Shown here piece after piece: positions 26,437-37,556 of a DNA stretch of 64,000 nucleotides; within the stretch, counting starts at the first letter, position 1, and each line of letters begins with the position of its first letter. The notes under the pieces were generated by a model. That model was not told where the DNA came from, did no database searches, and saw nothing but the letters and a program-made list of their open reading frames with translations. Source of the DNA: Rhizobium jaguaris. GTDB lineage: Bacteria > Pseudomonadota > Alphaproteobacteria > Rhizobiales > Rhizobiaceae. The stretch covers positions 3,153,501 through 3,217,500 of the forward strand of contig NZ_CP032694.1 in assembly GCF_003627755.1 (NCBI RefSeq), written 5' to 3'. Both the position numbers and the translations under genes were made by a program.

Positions 26437-28050
26437 GTGACATTGACCAGACGTACCTTTATGGGCCGTTCCGCCGCCATTATCGCCGGCGCCGGTTTGG
26501 CTGCCAATTTCGCAATACCAGCAGCAGCACAGAATAGCCCCGAACTCAGATTGGCCTTTGCCGCCCGCGGGCTGCGCACCATCGACCCGGCCTTTTCCAT
26601 CCAGGGCGCCGACGAATGGGCGATCATCCACATCTTCGACCAGCTCATAGACGTGCCTCTTGGTCATTTCCCCAACAGCATGGATGAGGTTCAACCAAAT
26701 CTGGCCGAAAGCTGGACCATGTCGCCGGATGCCAAGACCTGGACGTTCAAACTGCGCCAGGGTGTAAAGTGGCACAAGGGCTACGGCGAGATGACCTCGG
26801 ACGACGTGCTCTTCACGTTCCAGCGTCTGCGCGATCCCAAGCAGCTCGCCGCCAACCATGTTCTCTTCAACAACATCGCCGATGTGAAAGCCGATGGCCC
26901 CTATCAGGTCACCTTCACTCTCAATCAGCCCGATCCCTTGTTCCTCGTTGGTCCGCTCGGTCATTTCTCATCCAGCATCGTGCCCCGCAAGGCCGTGACG
27001 GAAAAAGGCAAGAATTTCGAGAAAGACCCGATCGGCACCGGTCCCTACCAGTTGGTGAGCGTCGAAAGCGACCCTTCGCAGGGCGTGAAGCTGACGGCCA
27101 ATCCAGACTATTTCGGTCCGGCGCCGCTGACGAAGGATATGCATATCCTCTACATAGCTGACACCACGGCGCGCACGCTGGCGCTGTTTTCCGGTGACGT
27201 TCACATGATCGAAGGCGTGCGCGCACCCGGCTGGGTGGCGTCCATCCAGCAGCGCGGCGCCGGATACCATTATGACGTCGCCTCGCCGGGCAGCATCTTT
27301 ACGGTTTCCTTCAATCTGAAAGTAAAGCCCTTCGACGACCCGCGCGTCCGCCAGGCCATGGCCTACCTGATCAATCGCGACGAGATCGCGGCAGCGCTTG
27401 CCCCTGTCGGATTGAGAACCTACGGCATCAACCCGCCATCCTATCTCGGCGGCTTCACCGCCGACACCATCCCAGCCGAAGTGCGTTACGACTACAGTCC
27501 CGACAAGGCGAAGAAGCTCCTTGCCGATGCCGGCCTTCCGAATGGCTTCCACTTCAAGGCCGACACCTCGCAGCGCGAGGATTATCAGTCGATCATGCTG
27601 ATCATCCAGCAGCAACTGCGCGTCGGCGGCATCGAGATGGAGCTCAATATCAAGGATCATACGGCGTTCCATGCCGATCAGGGCAAGGACACCAACACGC
27701 TCTACCAGCGTTCCGCCGCCTATCCGCCGGTGCCGACGCTCGCCATTATCGAGCAGTTGAGCAAGGACGCCGAGGTCAAGGCGGACGGCTCCGGCGGCCC
27801 GAATTTCAGCCACTATGGTGTCGTTACCCCGGGGATCGACGATATGCTGGCGAAGGCACAGGACGAGCCCGACATCAACAAGCGCATCGAACTCGTGCAC
27901 GAGATCGAGACCAAGTTCTTGAAAGACATGCCGTTGCTGCCGATTTGCGACAATGGCTACATGCTGGTTCGCGCCCCGAATGTCGATCTCGGCTACGAAC
28001 TCAAGTCGGGCTACGCCCATTGGCGCCTGACGAGGACGAAGATTACCTGA
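26437..28050 (+). CDS. Peptide/oligosaccharide ABC transporter substrate-binding protein (family 5)
   Basis: A 537-residue family 5 binding protein (DppA/OppA/GmuA-like). A twin-arginine signal (TRRTFMGRSAAIIAGAG, cleavage near AAAQ) leads into LRLAFAARGLRTIDPAF. Family features seen are LAESWTMSPDAKTWTFKLRQGVKWH, DDVLFTFQRL, VRQAMAYLINRDEI and YDYSPDKAKKLLADAG. The GTG start at 26437 follows AGGAGG by eight bases. It is the first gene of a six- or seven-gene operon behind a LacI-controlled promoter. The glycosidase next to it suggests an oligosaccharide rather than a peptide ligand. Confidence 0.93.
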   Translation: MTLTRRTFMGRSAAIIAGAGLAANFAIPAAAQNSPELRLAFAARGLRTIDPAFSIQGADEWAIIHIFDQLIDVPLGHFPNSMDEVQPNLAESWTMSPDAKTWTFKLRQGVKWHKGYGEMTSDDVLFTFQRLRDPKQLAANHVLFNNIADVKADGPYQVTFTLNQPDPLFLVGPLGHFSSSIVPRKAVTEKGKNFEKDPIGTGPYQLVSVESDPSQGVKLTANPDYFGPAPLTKDMHILYIADTTARTLALFSGDVHMIEGVRAPGWVASIQQRGAGYHYDVASPGSIFTVSFNLKVKPFDDPRVRQAMAYLINRDEIAAALAPVGLRTYGINPPSYLGGFTADTIPAEVRYDYSPDKAKKLLADAGLPNGFHFKADTSQREDYQSIMLIIQQQLRVGGIEMELNIKDHTAFHADQGKDTNTLYQRSAAYPPVPTLAIIEQLSKDAEVKADGSGGPNFSHYGVVTPGIDDMLAKAQDEPDINKRIELVHEIETKFLKDMPLLPICDNGYMLVRAPNVDLGYELKSGYAHWRLTRTKIT

Positions 28051-28225
28051 CGGTAAACCGCCGGGGGACGCTGACCCGTCCTCCGTCGCGCCCAAAATGC
28101 ACGACGCCCGGGAGCCTCGCTTTCGAGCGAATGAGTTTTCGCGCCTGTACGACCCGACACGACCGGGCCACAGGCCTCTTGTCCGCGGTGCGGAGCCTAG
28201 TCTTATCTTGCGAGGAATTCTTCAT

Positions 28226-30805
28226 ATGGGCATTTTTTCGACCATCACGATCGTCCTCTCCGGCCGTGACGATGCATCCAGGTCCGATGCCGTTCGCTGG
28301 GCGGCGGCTGAATTGAAGCGGGCGCTGGACAAACGCGATGTCGAGACAACAATCGCAGAAACAGCAGGGCCAGGATTCAATATCGAAATAGCGAGCGGCG
28401 CCCAGGGTTTCCCGCCAAAGATTTCCGCGCCTCGTCCCGACAAAGAGGAATCCTTCGCGCTCCACCGCGAAGCGGACCGGATCCTTGCCTGGGGATCGGA
28501 TGAGCGCGGCCTTGTCTATGCTCTGACGGAACTGGCGGATCGCGTTCGTTATGCCGGCGGAGAGGATCTGTTCGCCGGCACCTTCCCGCTCGTCGAGCAG
28601 CCCTCGGCGCGGGTACGCAGCATGGCGAGACTGTTCTGCAGCGAGGAAGAGGACAAGGTCTGGTTCTACGACAAGCAGCAATGGCGCGATTATCTGACCA
28701 TGCTTGCCTCGAACCGCTTCAACCGCTTCGCCCTGACGCTCGGCATGGGCTACAACTATCCCTACCACAATCCCTGGATATCGGACGTCTATTTCTATTT
28801 CCCCTACCCGTTCCTGCTGCAGGTTCCGGGCTACAAGGTGGATGTCGTCGAGCTTTCGGAGGAGGAGCGCGACACCAATCTGGAGATGCTGAAATTCATC
28901 GCCCGTGAGGCGGCGAAACGCGGGCTGGAATTCCAGCTCGCACTCTGGACGCAGCGCTATGATTTCGACGACGTACCGCACGCCAATTACACCGTCCGCG
29001 GCGTCACCAATGATAATCTCGCGCCCTATTGCCGGGATGCTCTGACGCTGCTCCTGAAGGAAGTGCCCGAGATTACCGGCCTGACCTTTCGTGTCCACGT
29101 CGAAGGCGGCATAGCCGAAGGCGATTACGGTTTCTGGCGCGAGGCTTTCGCGGGTGTCGCCGCCGCCGGCCGTCCTGTCGAGATCGACATGCACGGCAAG
29201 GGCCTCGATCACGAGATGCTGCAGATCGCCCGCCAATCCGGCATGCCCTTCGCCGCTTCTCCGAAATACCTCGCCGAGCACATGGGTCCGCCCTACCACC
29301 AGTCCGCCATCCGTAACAAGGAATATCCGCCGGAGGTGGCGCGCAGCGAGCGCGAGCAACTGAGCGAAGGCTCGCGCAAATTCCTGCGCTATAGCTATGG
29401 CGATCTCCTGACCAAGGACAAGGACTACAAGGTCATCTACCGCATCTGGGCCGGCACCCAGCGCGTGTTGCTCTGGGGTGATCCGGCCTTTGCCGCCGGC
29501 TACGGCCGCAGCTCGATGTTTGCCGGCTCCGACGGGGTGGAATGGTGCGAACCGCAGAGCTTCAAGGGGCGCATGGGTACCGGCATCCCTGGCACACGCT
29601 TCAACTACCAGAAGCAGGGCATGCCGACCCGCTACGACTGGCACAAATACGACTATCAATACCGCGTCTGGGGCCGTCTGCTCTATTATCCGGAAGCGCC
29701 GCGCGAAAGCTGGATGCGCTATCTCCAGCATGAATGCGGCGATGCGGCTGACATCTGCGAACAGGGTCTCTCCTGGGCAAGCCGCGTGTTGCCGCTCATC
29801 AGCCTGACCCACGGTCCCTCCGCCTCCAACAACCATTATTGGCCGGAGGTCTACACCAACATGCCGCTGATCGAAGGGACCGGACAGCGCGCCTATGGTT
29901 TCGACATGGAAGGGCCTGTGCGTTTCGGCAATGCTCCGACCTTCGACTCCAGCCTCTTCGCCAATCCGCGCGAATATGCCGAACTGCTGCTCACCGGCAG
30001 GGAGTCCCATCGCTACACGCCGCTTGATGTTGCCGACTGGCTTGAGAAGATGGCCGATGGCTGCGATCAGGCCGTACTCGACGCCAAGAAGACTGCGAGC
30101 TTCGGCAAAGCGGCCGTGCAGCGAATGATCGTTGATGTCCAGATCTGCGGCGGCATAGCCCGCTTCTTTGCCGAGAAATTCCGCGCCGCCTGCTGGGCCG
30201 AGCTGTTCATCGCCACCAAGGTGTCGAAGCTGATCGAGCCGGTCATCGACCATGCCCGCCGCTCGGTCATGGCCTGGCAGACGGCCGCCGACGTTTCGCG
30301 CGATCTCTATCATGACGACCTGACCTACGGACCGCAATCCTGGCTGCGTGGTTCCTGGCACTCGCGCCTGCCGGAGATCCAGGCGGAGATCCTCGATCTG
30401 GAATCACTGCGCGGCGGCAAGACGGAATCCGTGCAGCCGACGGTCGAGGTACAGGCAGCAATCGACGCCCTGGTCGGCCGTAGGCCGGTATTGACACAAA
30501 AGTTCAATATCGAAGCGCCGCTATCCTTCAAGCCTGGTAGCGCATTTACGGTCCGCGTCACCGATGCGGTGGACGAGGCACCGGTGCTGCATTATCGTCA
30601 TATCAATCAGGCGGAGCGCTGGAAGGCGATGACGATGACACGCGATGGGCAGGGTTATGCAGCCGTCGTTCCCAGCGACTACACGAACTCCAAATTTCAT
30701 CTGCAGTACTTCATCAGCGCCAAGAGAGACGGCCGCGCCGTACTGTCGCCGGGGCTGGAGGACAACCTCGCGAACGAGCCCTATTGCACAGCATTGCAGG
30801 TTTAG
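28226..30805 (+). CDS. Alpha-glucuronidase-like glycoside hydrolase (GH67/GH20-type N-domain)
   Basis: An 859-residue cytoplasmic protein. The N-terminal domain (about 1-125) has alternating strands and helices ending ILAWGSDERGLVYALTELADRV, as in the N-domain of GH67 alpha-glucuronidases and GH20 hexosaminidases. A large central barrel follows (NRFNRFALTLGMGYNYPYHNPW, GLTFRVHVEGGIAEGDYGFW, VEIDMHGKGLDHEM), and a beta-rich C-terminal portion. The ATG at 28226 follows GCGAGGAATT. Lying between the binding protein and permeases, it probably hydrolyses the imported glycoside. The exact linkage is unknown and the catalytic acids cannot be assigned with certainty. Confidence 0.72.
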   Translation: MGIFSTITIVLSGRDDASRSDAVRWAAAELKRALDKRDVETTIAETAGPGFNIEIASGAQGFPPKISAPRPDKEESFALHREADRILAWGSDERGLVYALTELADRVRYAGGEDLFAGTFPLVEQPSARVRSMARLFCSEEEDKVWFYDKQQWRDYLTMLASNRFNRFALTLGMGYNYPYHNPWISDVYFYFPYPFLLQVPGYKVDVVELSEEERDTNLEMLKFIAREAAKRGLEFQLALWTQRYDFDDVPHANYTVRGVTNDNLAPYCRDALTLLLKEVPEITGLTFRVHVEGGIAEGDYGFWREAFAGVAAAGRPVEIDMHGKGLDHEMLQIARQSGMPFAASPKYLAEHMGPPYHQSAIRNKEYPPEVARSEREQLSEGSRKFLRYSYGDLLTKDKDYKVIYRIWAGTQRVLLWGDPAFAAGYGRSSMFAGSDGVEWCEPQSFKGRMGTGIPGTRFNYQKQGMPTRYDWHKYDYQYRVWGRLLYYPEAPRESWMRYLQHECGDAADICEQGLSWASRVLPLISLTHGPSASNNHYWPEVYTNMPLIEGTGQRAYGFDMEGPVRFGNAPTFDSSLFANPREYAELLLTGRESHRYTPLDVADWLEKMADGCDQAVLDAKKTASFGKAAVQRMIVDVQICGGIARFFAEKFRAACWAELFIATKVSKLIEPVIDHARRSVMAWQTAADVSRDLYHDDLTYGPQSWLRGSWHSRLPEIQAEILDLESLRGGKTESVQPTVEVQAAIDALVGRRPVLTQKFNIEAPLSFKPGSAFTVRVTDAVDEAPVLHYRHINQAERWKAMTMTRDGQGYAAVVPSDYTNSKFHLQYFISAKRDGRAVLSPGLEDNLANEPYCTALQV

Positions 30806-30921
30806 GAGCTTACTCGAAACATCGGGGCGACTGTCGACTGCCCCGATGCCTTAGCCGTTTTGAGACCATTGATCGGAGACGGAGGGAGCCGTTTCCATCG
30901 ATGGGTGGAGGAGATGGAAAT

Positions 30922-31857
30922 ATGGCCCGATACTTATTGCTGCGGTTGCTGGACGCGATCCCGACCGTTCTGCTGGTCCTGACGCTGGTATTCATCGCCA
31001 TGCGCATCCTGCCGGGTGATCCGGCAATTGCCGCGCTAGGCGACATGGCAACCGCCGACCAGCTCGCTCAATTCCGCGCCAAGATGGGCCTCGATGCGCC
31101 GCTCTGGCTGCAATATATCCATTTCGTCCTCAGCGCCTGCACGCTCGATTTCGGCAAGTCGATGATGACCAACCAGTCCGTGCTCGGACTGATCGCCTAT
31201 AACCTGCCCTACACGATCGAGTTGACCGCCGTCGCCATGCTGATCGGCACTGCCATCGGCATCCCCTTCGGCGTCGTTGCCGCAACCCATCGCAACGGCG
31301 TGCCGGACAGCGGCATGCGCGCCTTCTCCTTGATCGGCTACGCCATCCCCGACTTCTATCTCGGAGCATTGCTGCTGATCGTCTTCGCCCTTAATCTCGG
31401 CTGGTTTCCGATCAATGGCGGCGGCAACAATTTTCTGGACAGCCTCTATCACGTCTTCCTGCCGGCACTGACGCTCGCCCTCGTCAAGGCCGCGTTTATC
31501 GGCCGATTGACGCGCACGTCGCTGCTGGAGGTGCTCGGTAAGGATTATGTGCGCACGGCCCGTGCCAAGGGCGCGGGCGAAACCCGTGTCATCTATCGTC
31601 ACGGCCTGCGCAACGCGCTGCTGCCACTGACGACAGGCATGGGTCTCAGCCTGCTCACGACGCTTTCCGGCTCGGTCGCCATCGAAATGGTCTTCAACCG
31701 GCCAGGCATCGGCAAGCTGCTGATCAACGCCATCGCCGAACGCGACTATGCCGTCATTCAGGGCGGCGTCATCGTCTTCGCCATGGTCGTCGTTCTCGTC
31801 AATCTGGTGATGGACCTGCTCTATATCGTGGTCGATCCGAGAATTAGGGTGAAGTGA
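30922..31857 (+). CDS. ABC transporter permease (DppB/OppB type)
   Basis: A 311-residue inner-membrane protein starting MARYLLLRLLDAIPTVLLVLTLVFIAMRILPGDPA, the standard DppB opening. The conserved cytoplasmic loop is LLEVLGKDYVRTARAKGAGE. The ATG at 30922 is preceded by GGTGGAGGAGATGG. It pairs with the DppC-type permease one base downstream. It belongs to the LacI-controlled importer operon. Confidence 0.95.
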   Translation: MARYLLLRLLDAIPTVLLVLTLVFIAMRILPGDPAIAALGDMATADQLAQFRAKMGLDAPLWLQYIHFVLSACTLDFGKSMMTNQSVLGLIAYNLPYTIELTAVAMLIGTAIGIPFGVVAATHRNGVPDSGMRAFSLIGYAIPDFYLGALLLIVFALNLGWFPINGGGNNFLDSLYHVFLPALTLALVKAAFIGRLTRTSLLEVLGKDYVRTARAKGAGETRVIYRHGLRNALLPLTTGMGLSLLTTLSGSVAIEMVFNRPGIGKLLINAIAERDYAVIQGGVIVFAMVVVLVNLVMDLLYIVVDPRIRVK

Positions 31858-31858
31858 G

Positions 31859-32743
31859 ATGACGCTGACCATCGATCGCGATCTCCCGGAAATCGCTCCC
31901 GCTCCGACATTCTCCTCCCATCTGCAGCATCTGCTCTTCGGCCGAGTGTCCACCATCTTCGCGCTGCTGCTGATCATCATCTTCGTCGCGGTCGCCGTCC
32001 TGGCGCCGTTGATTGCCCCCTATGATCCGCTGCAGCAAAGCTTCCTGGCGATCAATAAGGGTGCATCGGCCCAGCATTGGCTCGGTACCGATCAGTTCGG
32101 CCGCGACGTGCTGTCGCGCATGATCTACGGCTCGCGAAACTCGCTGATCTTCGGCCTCGTCTCGCCGCTCCTTGCCGCCGCCTTTGGGACTACGCTCGGA
32201 GTCACGGCAGGCTTCTTCGGTGGCACGCTTGACCGGCTGGTATCGCGGCTGATCGATATTCTCCTTGCCTTTCCGGAGCTGTTGCTGGCGATCATCATCG
32301 CCGCGGTTCTGGGCGGTGGATTCTGGAACATCGTGTCCGTCATTACCGTCGCGTTCATTCCGGGCTTCGCGCGCGTCGCCCGCGCCTCGACGCTTTCCGT
32401 CAAGCAGGAGCCCTATGTCGAAGCCGCGATTGCCGCCGGCGTGCGGACGCCCGTCATCATCTTCCGCCATGTTGTCCCCAACATCGCCGCGCCGATCGTC
32501 GTGCTGATGACATTGTGGGTGGCTTCGGCCATCCGACTGGAAGCGGCGCTGAGCTTCCTCGGCATCGGCACCCAGCCGCCGAACCCGAGCTGGGGCAACA
32601 TTATCCGTGACGGCCTCAACAACATGTTCGGTTCATCCTGGCCGATCATCAGCGCCGGCTGCGCCATCACCTGCGTCGTGCTCGCCTTCAATCTGCTCGG
32701 CGACGCCGTGCGTGACGTGCTGGACCCGGAGACCGCCTCATGA
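31859..32743 (+). CDS. ABC transporter permease (DppC/OppC type)
   Basis: A 294-residue permease with the DppC hallmarks: HWLGTDQFGRDVLSRMIYGSRNSL near the first periplasmic segment and the loop YVEAAIAAGVRTPVIIFRHVVPN. About six membrane segments. The gene starts one base after its DppB partner and overlaps the first ATPase by four bases (ATGA), indicating coupled translation. Confidence 0.95.
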   Translation: MTLTIDRDLPEIAPAPTFSSHLQHLLFGRVSTIFALLLIIIFVAVAVLAPLIAPYDPLQQSFLAINKGASAQHWLGTDQFGRDVLSRMIYGSRNSLIFGLVSPLLAAAFGTTLGVTAGFFGGTLDRLVSRLIDILLAFPELLLAIIIAAVLGGGFWNIVSVITVAFIPGFARVARASTLSVKQEPYVEAAIAAGVRTPVIIFRHVVPNIAAPIVVLMTLWVASAIRLEAALSFLGIGTQPPNPSWGNIIRDGLNNMFGSSWPIISAGCAITCVVLAFNLLGDAVRDVLDPETAS

Positions 32744-33743
32744 CACCACCACTGCTCAAGGTCAACAATCTGGCGGTGGAAATAAGCGGCAAGACAGGCA
32801 AGGTGCGTCTCATCGATGGCGTCAGCTTCGAGATCGAAGCCGGCGGCGCAGTCGGCATTGTCGGCGAATCCGGCTCGGGCAAATCGATAACGTCGCTGGC
32901 GATTATGCGGCTGATCCCGGAGCCGCCGCTGAAAATCGCCGAGGGCCGCATTGCGTTCGACGGCACCAACCTGCTGGACCTGCCACTTTCCAAAATGCCC
33001 GAGATTCGCGGCCGTGACATCGCGATGATCTTCCAGGAGCCGATGAGCTCGCTCAATCCGGTCATGACCATCGGCGACCAGATCGGCGAGGCGCTGAAGC
33101 TGCATGCTCGCGGCACCCGCAAGCAGCGCCGCGCCCGCATCATCGAGTTGCTCGGCCTTGTCGGCATTCCCAATCCGGAAGGCAGGCTCGATGCCTATCC
33201 GCACCAGTTCTCGGGCGGCATGCGTCAGCGCGTGATGATCGCCATGGCGGTCGCCTGCAATCCGAAACTCCTGATTGCGGATGAGCCGACGACAGCGCTT
33301 GATGTCACCATTCAGGCGCAGGTGCTGGAACTGATGCACAAGATCAGGAAGACGCTGAATACGGCAGTCCTCCTCATTTCCCACGATCTCGGCGTCATCG
33401 CCGATGTCTGCGACCGAGTGATCGTCATGTATGCCGGCCGTGTGGTCGAAGATGCCGACGTCCGCTCGGTTTTCCGTGCGCCGGCCCATCCCTATACCCG
33501 CGCTTTGTTGAAATCGATTCCACGCCTCGGCGGCGACCAGACGCGCCTGTTCCAGATACCGGGCTCGGTTCCGGCGGCGGGCTCGGTAAAGCAAGGCTGT
33601 CCCTTCTATGGCCGCTGTACGCTGCGGGTCGACCGCTGCGCCGCCGAAATGCCGCCGATGTTTTCCTTCGGCACTGCCCACCGCGCCGCCTGCTGGGTGA
33701 CATCGAGCAACATGTCGGCGACGTCACCTAAGGAGGTGGCAAA

Positions 33744-33747
<4 letters not shown>
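32740..33747 (+). CDS. ABC transporter ATP-binding protein (DppD/OppD type)
   Basis: A 335-residue ATPase with Walker A VGESGSGKS, signature FSGGMRQRVMIAMAVA, Walker B LLIADEPTTALDV and switch His SHDLGVIADV. The C-terminal Cys cluster CPFYGRCTLRVDRC is the usual oligopeptide-transporter C-terminal motif that holds an iron-sulfur or metal site in family members. It overlaps the DppC stop and the DppF start, four bases each. Confidence 0.95.
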
Positions 33748-34739
<992 letters not shown>

Positions 34740-34827
34740 GAGGCGTATCCTTCCGGCATGATCGTTGCCGCGGCGCTGTCGAGGACAGCCTGTCGCCGGG
34801 TGAACATTGCGAATATTGGAGGATCAA

Positions 34828-35736
34828 ATGACTCTTCAGGGAAAAATCGCCCTTGTCGCCGGCGCCACGCGCGGTGCCGGCCGCGGCATTGCCGTCGAAT
34901 TGGGAGCCGCTGGCGCGACCGTCTATGTCACCGGGCGCACGACGCGCAATCATCAATCCGATTACGCTCGCCCCGAAACCATTGAGGAAACGGCGGAATT
35001 GGTAACGGCGGCCGGCGGGTACGGCATCGCGGTGCAGACCGACCATCTCGTTGCCGACGAAGTGCGGCGACTGGTCGAGCGCATTCGTGTCGAACAGGGA
35101 CGGCTCGATATCGTCGTCAATGACATCTGGGGTGGCGAAAAACTGTTCGAATGGAACAAATCGGTATGGGAGCACAATCTGGATGCCGGCCTTCGTCTGC
35201 TGCGGCTTGGTATCGACACGCATCTGATCACCGCACATTTCGCCCTGCCGCTTCTGATCGAACGCCCCGGTGGCCTATTGGTCGAAGTGACCGACGGCAC
35301 CGCCGAATATAATGCCGACCACTACCGGCTTTCGCCCTTCTACGACCTCGTCAAGGTGGCCGCGACGCGCATGGCCTGGGCGCATTCCAAGGATCTCATG
35401 TCCTATGGTGCAACGTCCGTATCGCTGACACCTGGCTGGCTGCGGTCGGAAATGATGTTGGAGGGCTATGGCGTCAGTGAAGACAATTGGCGCGATGCCA
35501 CCGCAAAGGTTCCGCATTTCATCATCTCGGAAACCCCGCGCTTCGTCGGCCGTGCCGTCGCAGCGCTTGCCGCGGATCCGGATCGCGCCCGCTGGAACGG
35601 CCGATCGCTTTCCAGTGGCGGCCTCGCACAGATCTATGGCTTCACCGACCTCGACGGGTCCCGCCCGGATGCCTGGCGCTACGTTCCCGAGATTGAGGAT
35701 GCCGGCAAGCCGGCGGACGCGACCGGTTATCGATAG
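34828..35736 (+). CDS. Short-chain dehydrogenase/reductase
   Basis: A 302-residue SDR with the NAD(P) site AGATRGAGRGIAVELGAAGATVYVTGRTTR, the core LDIVVNDIWGG (in place of the usual NNAG) and the active-site YDLVKVAA (YxxxK). The ATG at 34828 follows GGAGGATCAA. It lies 88 bases after the importer operon on the same strand and may oxidise or reduce the imported sugar. The NDIWGG variant is seen in a subgroup of uncharacterised SDRs, so the substrate is unknown. Confidence 0.88.
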   Translation: MTLQGKIALVAGATRGAGRGIAVELGAAGATVYVTGRTTRNHQSDYARPETIEETAELVTAAGGYGIAVQTDHLVADEVRRLVERIRVEQGRLDIVVNDIWGGEKLFEWNKSVWEHNLDAGLRLLRLGIDTHLITAHFALPLLIERPGGLLVEVTDGTAEYNADHYRLSPFYDLVKVAATRMAWAHSKDLMSYGATSVSLTPGWLRSEMMLEGYGVSEDNWRDATAKVPHFIISETPRFVGRAVAALAADPDRARWNGRSLSSGGLAQIYGFTDLDGSRPDAWRYVPEIEDAGKPADATGYR

Positions 35737-35816
35737 GCTGCCGATCGTCCCTCGACAGACCGTCTCGCAGATGCGAAGAATCGCCGGGAGTTTCAGCGCG
35801 ATTGAGAGGCGTCCAA

Positions 35817-36398
35817 ATGAGCAGTTCGCATCCGGAAATCTACCTGGTTCGGCATGGACAGACGGAATGGAGCCTGTCCGGCAGACATACTGGGCGAACC
35901 GACATCCCTCTGACGGCGGCCGGTGAAGAAGCCGCCCGCAAAGTCGCCGGCCGCCTCCCCGCCATCGATTTCGCCGCGGTCTGGTCGAGCCCGTCGCAGC
36001 GCGCCAAGAGCACCAGCGCGCTGGCGGGCTTCGGCGATGCGCGTGTCATCAAGGAGGATCTGGCGGAGTGGGATTACGGCGCCTACGAGGGCGTCACCAC
36101 CAAAGAAATCCTGGCTCAGCGTCCCGGCTGGCAACTGTTTCGCGATGGATGTCCCGATGGCGAAACGGCGGCCGACGTCGGCGGGAGAGCCGACCGGATC
36201 ATCAGCGAGCTTCGGGAGGTGAACGGCAGCGCTCTGATCTTCTCCAGCGCGCATTTCCTGAGGGTCTTCGCCGCCCGCTGGCTCGGCCTGCCGCCCGAAG
36301 GCGGCGCACACTTCGTGCTCGACACCACCAGCATCAGCGTTCTCGCCTACGAACACGACCTGACCGAACCGGTCATCCGCCGCTGGAACCAGGTTTGA
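35817..36398 (+). CDS. Histidine phosphatase (phosphoglycerate mutase-like)
   Basis: A 193-residue branch-1 histidine phosphatase: catalytic His in IYLVRHGQTEWS, Arg in VWSSPSQRAKST, Glu in EDLAEWDYGAYEG, and second His in IFSSAHFLRVFAARWL. The ATG at 35817 follows GAGAGGCGTCC. As the last gene after the SDR it may remove phosphate from a sugar phosphate intermediate. True phosphoglycerate mutase function is unlikely given the context and length. Confidence 0.9.
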   Translation: MSSSHPEIYLVRHGQTEWSLSGRHTGRTDIPLTAAGEEAARKVAGRLPAIDFAAVWSSPSQRAKSTSALAGFGDARVIKEDLAEWDYGAYEGVTTKEILAQRPGWQLFRDGCPDGETAADVGGRADRIISELREVNGSALIFSSAHFLRVFAARWLGLPPEGGAHFVLDTTSISVLAYEHDLTEPVIRRWNQV

Positions 36399-36487
36399 CG
36401 GATCGTCCAGGCATCGGTTGTCGGCAGACAGAAATCGAACGGCAATAGCGCCGCTCGATCAAAGTTCCGCAACCACCTTTACCAGGA

Positions 36488-37423
36488 TTACCAGGCCGTC
36501 AGCCCCAGCAGTTTTTCGCCCAGCGGCGTCAGAACGGCCGTCGCCGCATTGCGTTTTTCCCACTCGCGGGGATCGCCGGGAAACGCCTCGCGTTTCGGAT
36601 GATCGCGCTCGCGCCACAAGCGGATGCGTTCCTCGCGCTCGGCGACATTGTCGAACTCGGCAGGATGCATCGAAATATACTGCGCCATGCGGACTCGGTT
36701 TTCCGCATGATTGGGCCGGACGCCATGGGCAAGCAATGAATTGAAGATCATCAGATCGCCGGGCTCCATGTCGATGTTGACGACCGAAAGGCTGGCCATG
36801 TCGGGGTGCATCGGGTCTCGATCCGCGGGCTGCGTCTTCTCCCATTCCTCAAAGTGCTCGAACAACGCCGGCACGCACTGAAAACCACCGACGTCGCCGT
36901 CCTGCTTCTTCAGGCTCAAGACGCCCTGAACGCCTATCGGCAGGGGACGCAGGGATGTATCGACATCCCAGTGAATGAAGCCGTTCGGATTGCCCTTGAT
37001 CTTCTTCGGCGGATTGAGATTGGCGCGATCGATCGTCACCCACATATCCTCGCGGTCCCAAATATCGACGAAGGCGCCGTAGATGCGCGGCTCCATACGA
37101 TTGTCCCAAAGATACTGATGGTTGTAGATCTCTAGCATGCCGGTGTTGTTGAGCTCTTTCATTTTGTGCTCGCGGCGCTGCGGCGCATACCAGGTCGACG
37201 GATCATTCGGGTCTTTCTCGTCGAAGGCCCAAAGCACCTCCACAAGCCGCTCGACATTGGCGGGAGGGACGGCCTGCCGCACGATCACATAGCCTTTGGT
37301 GATCCAATGCTGCCAGTCTTGCTGCGAGAGGACCCGCAGCGGCAACGTCTTCTTGATGTCCTTCAACTGCGTCATGGCCGAAGACGCGGTCGGATGTGCG
37401 TCCCGTTTCAAACCTTGTTGCAT
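36488..37423 (-). CDS. Phytanoyl-CoA dioxygenase (PhyH) family protein
   Basis: A 311-residue Fe(II)/2-oxoglutarate-dependent oxygenase-like protein. The iron-binding HxD is in GFIHWDVDTSLRP, the distal His in NSLLAHGVRPNHAENRVRMAQY, and the following Arg would bind 2-oxoglutarate. It opens with WITKGYVIVRQAVPPANVERLVE, the usual first helix. It is divergent from the AraC-type gene at 37557 with a 133-base gap, so that regulator probably controls it. The substrate is unknown: hydroxylation of a small molecule is expected. Confidence 0.88.
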   Translation of the reverse strand: MQQGLKRDAHPTASSAMTQLKDIKKTLPLRVLSQQDWQHWITKGYVIVRQAVPPANVERLVEVLWAFDEKDPNDPSTWYAPQRREHKMKELNNTGMLEIYNHQYLWDNRMEPRIYGAFVDIWDREDMWVTIDRANLNPPKKIKGNPNGFIHWDVDTSLRPLPIGVQGVLSLKKQDGDVGGFQCVPALFEHFEEWEKTQPADRDPMHPDMASLSVVNIDMEPGDLMIFNSLLAHGVRPNHAENRVRMAQYISMHPAEFDNVAEREERIRLWRERDHPKREAFPGDPREWEKRNAATAVLTPLGEKLLGLTAW

Positions 37424-37556
37424 ATACGTCTCCCATCTCGTTGATCCCCGTCACATCAGGCGATGCTCCAGCAATAGCGGGATGCAGGTCGGTCATGTTG
37501 CCTGGGTCTGGCCTTTTCTGATACTATTCTAGCTTCCGTTATCATTTAGACGCCCG

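Noticed and set aside
28043..30361. 772-codon open frame antisense to the alpha-glucuronidase-like gene
   Set aside because: Shadow frame caused by high GC; low-complexity composition and no motifs, while the plus strand encodes a coherent protein in an operon.
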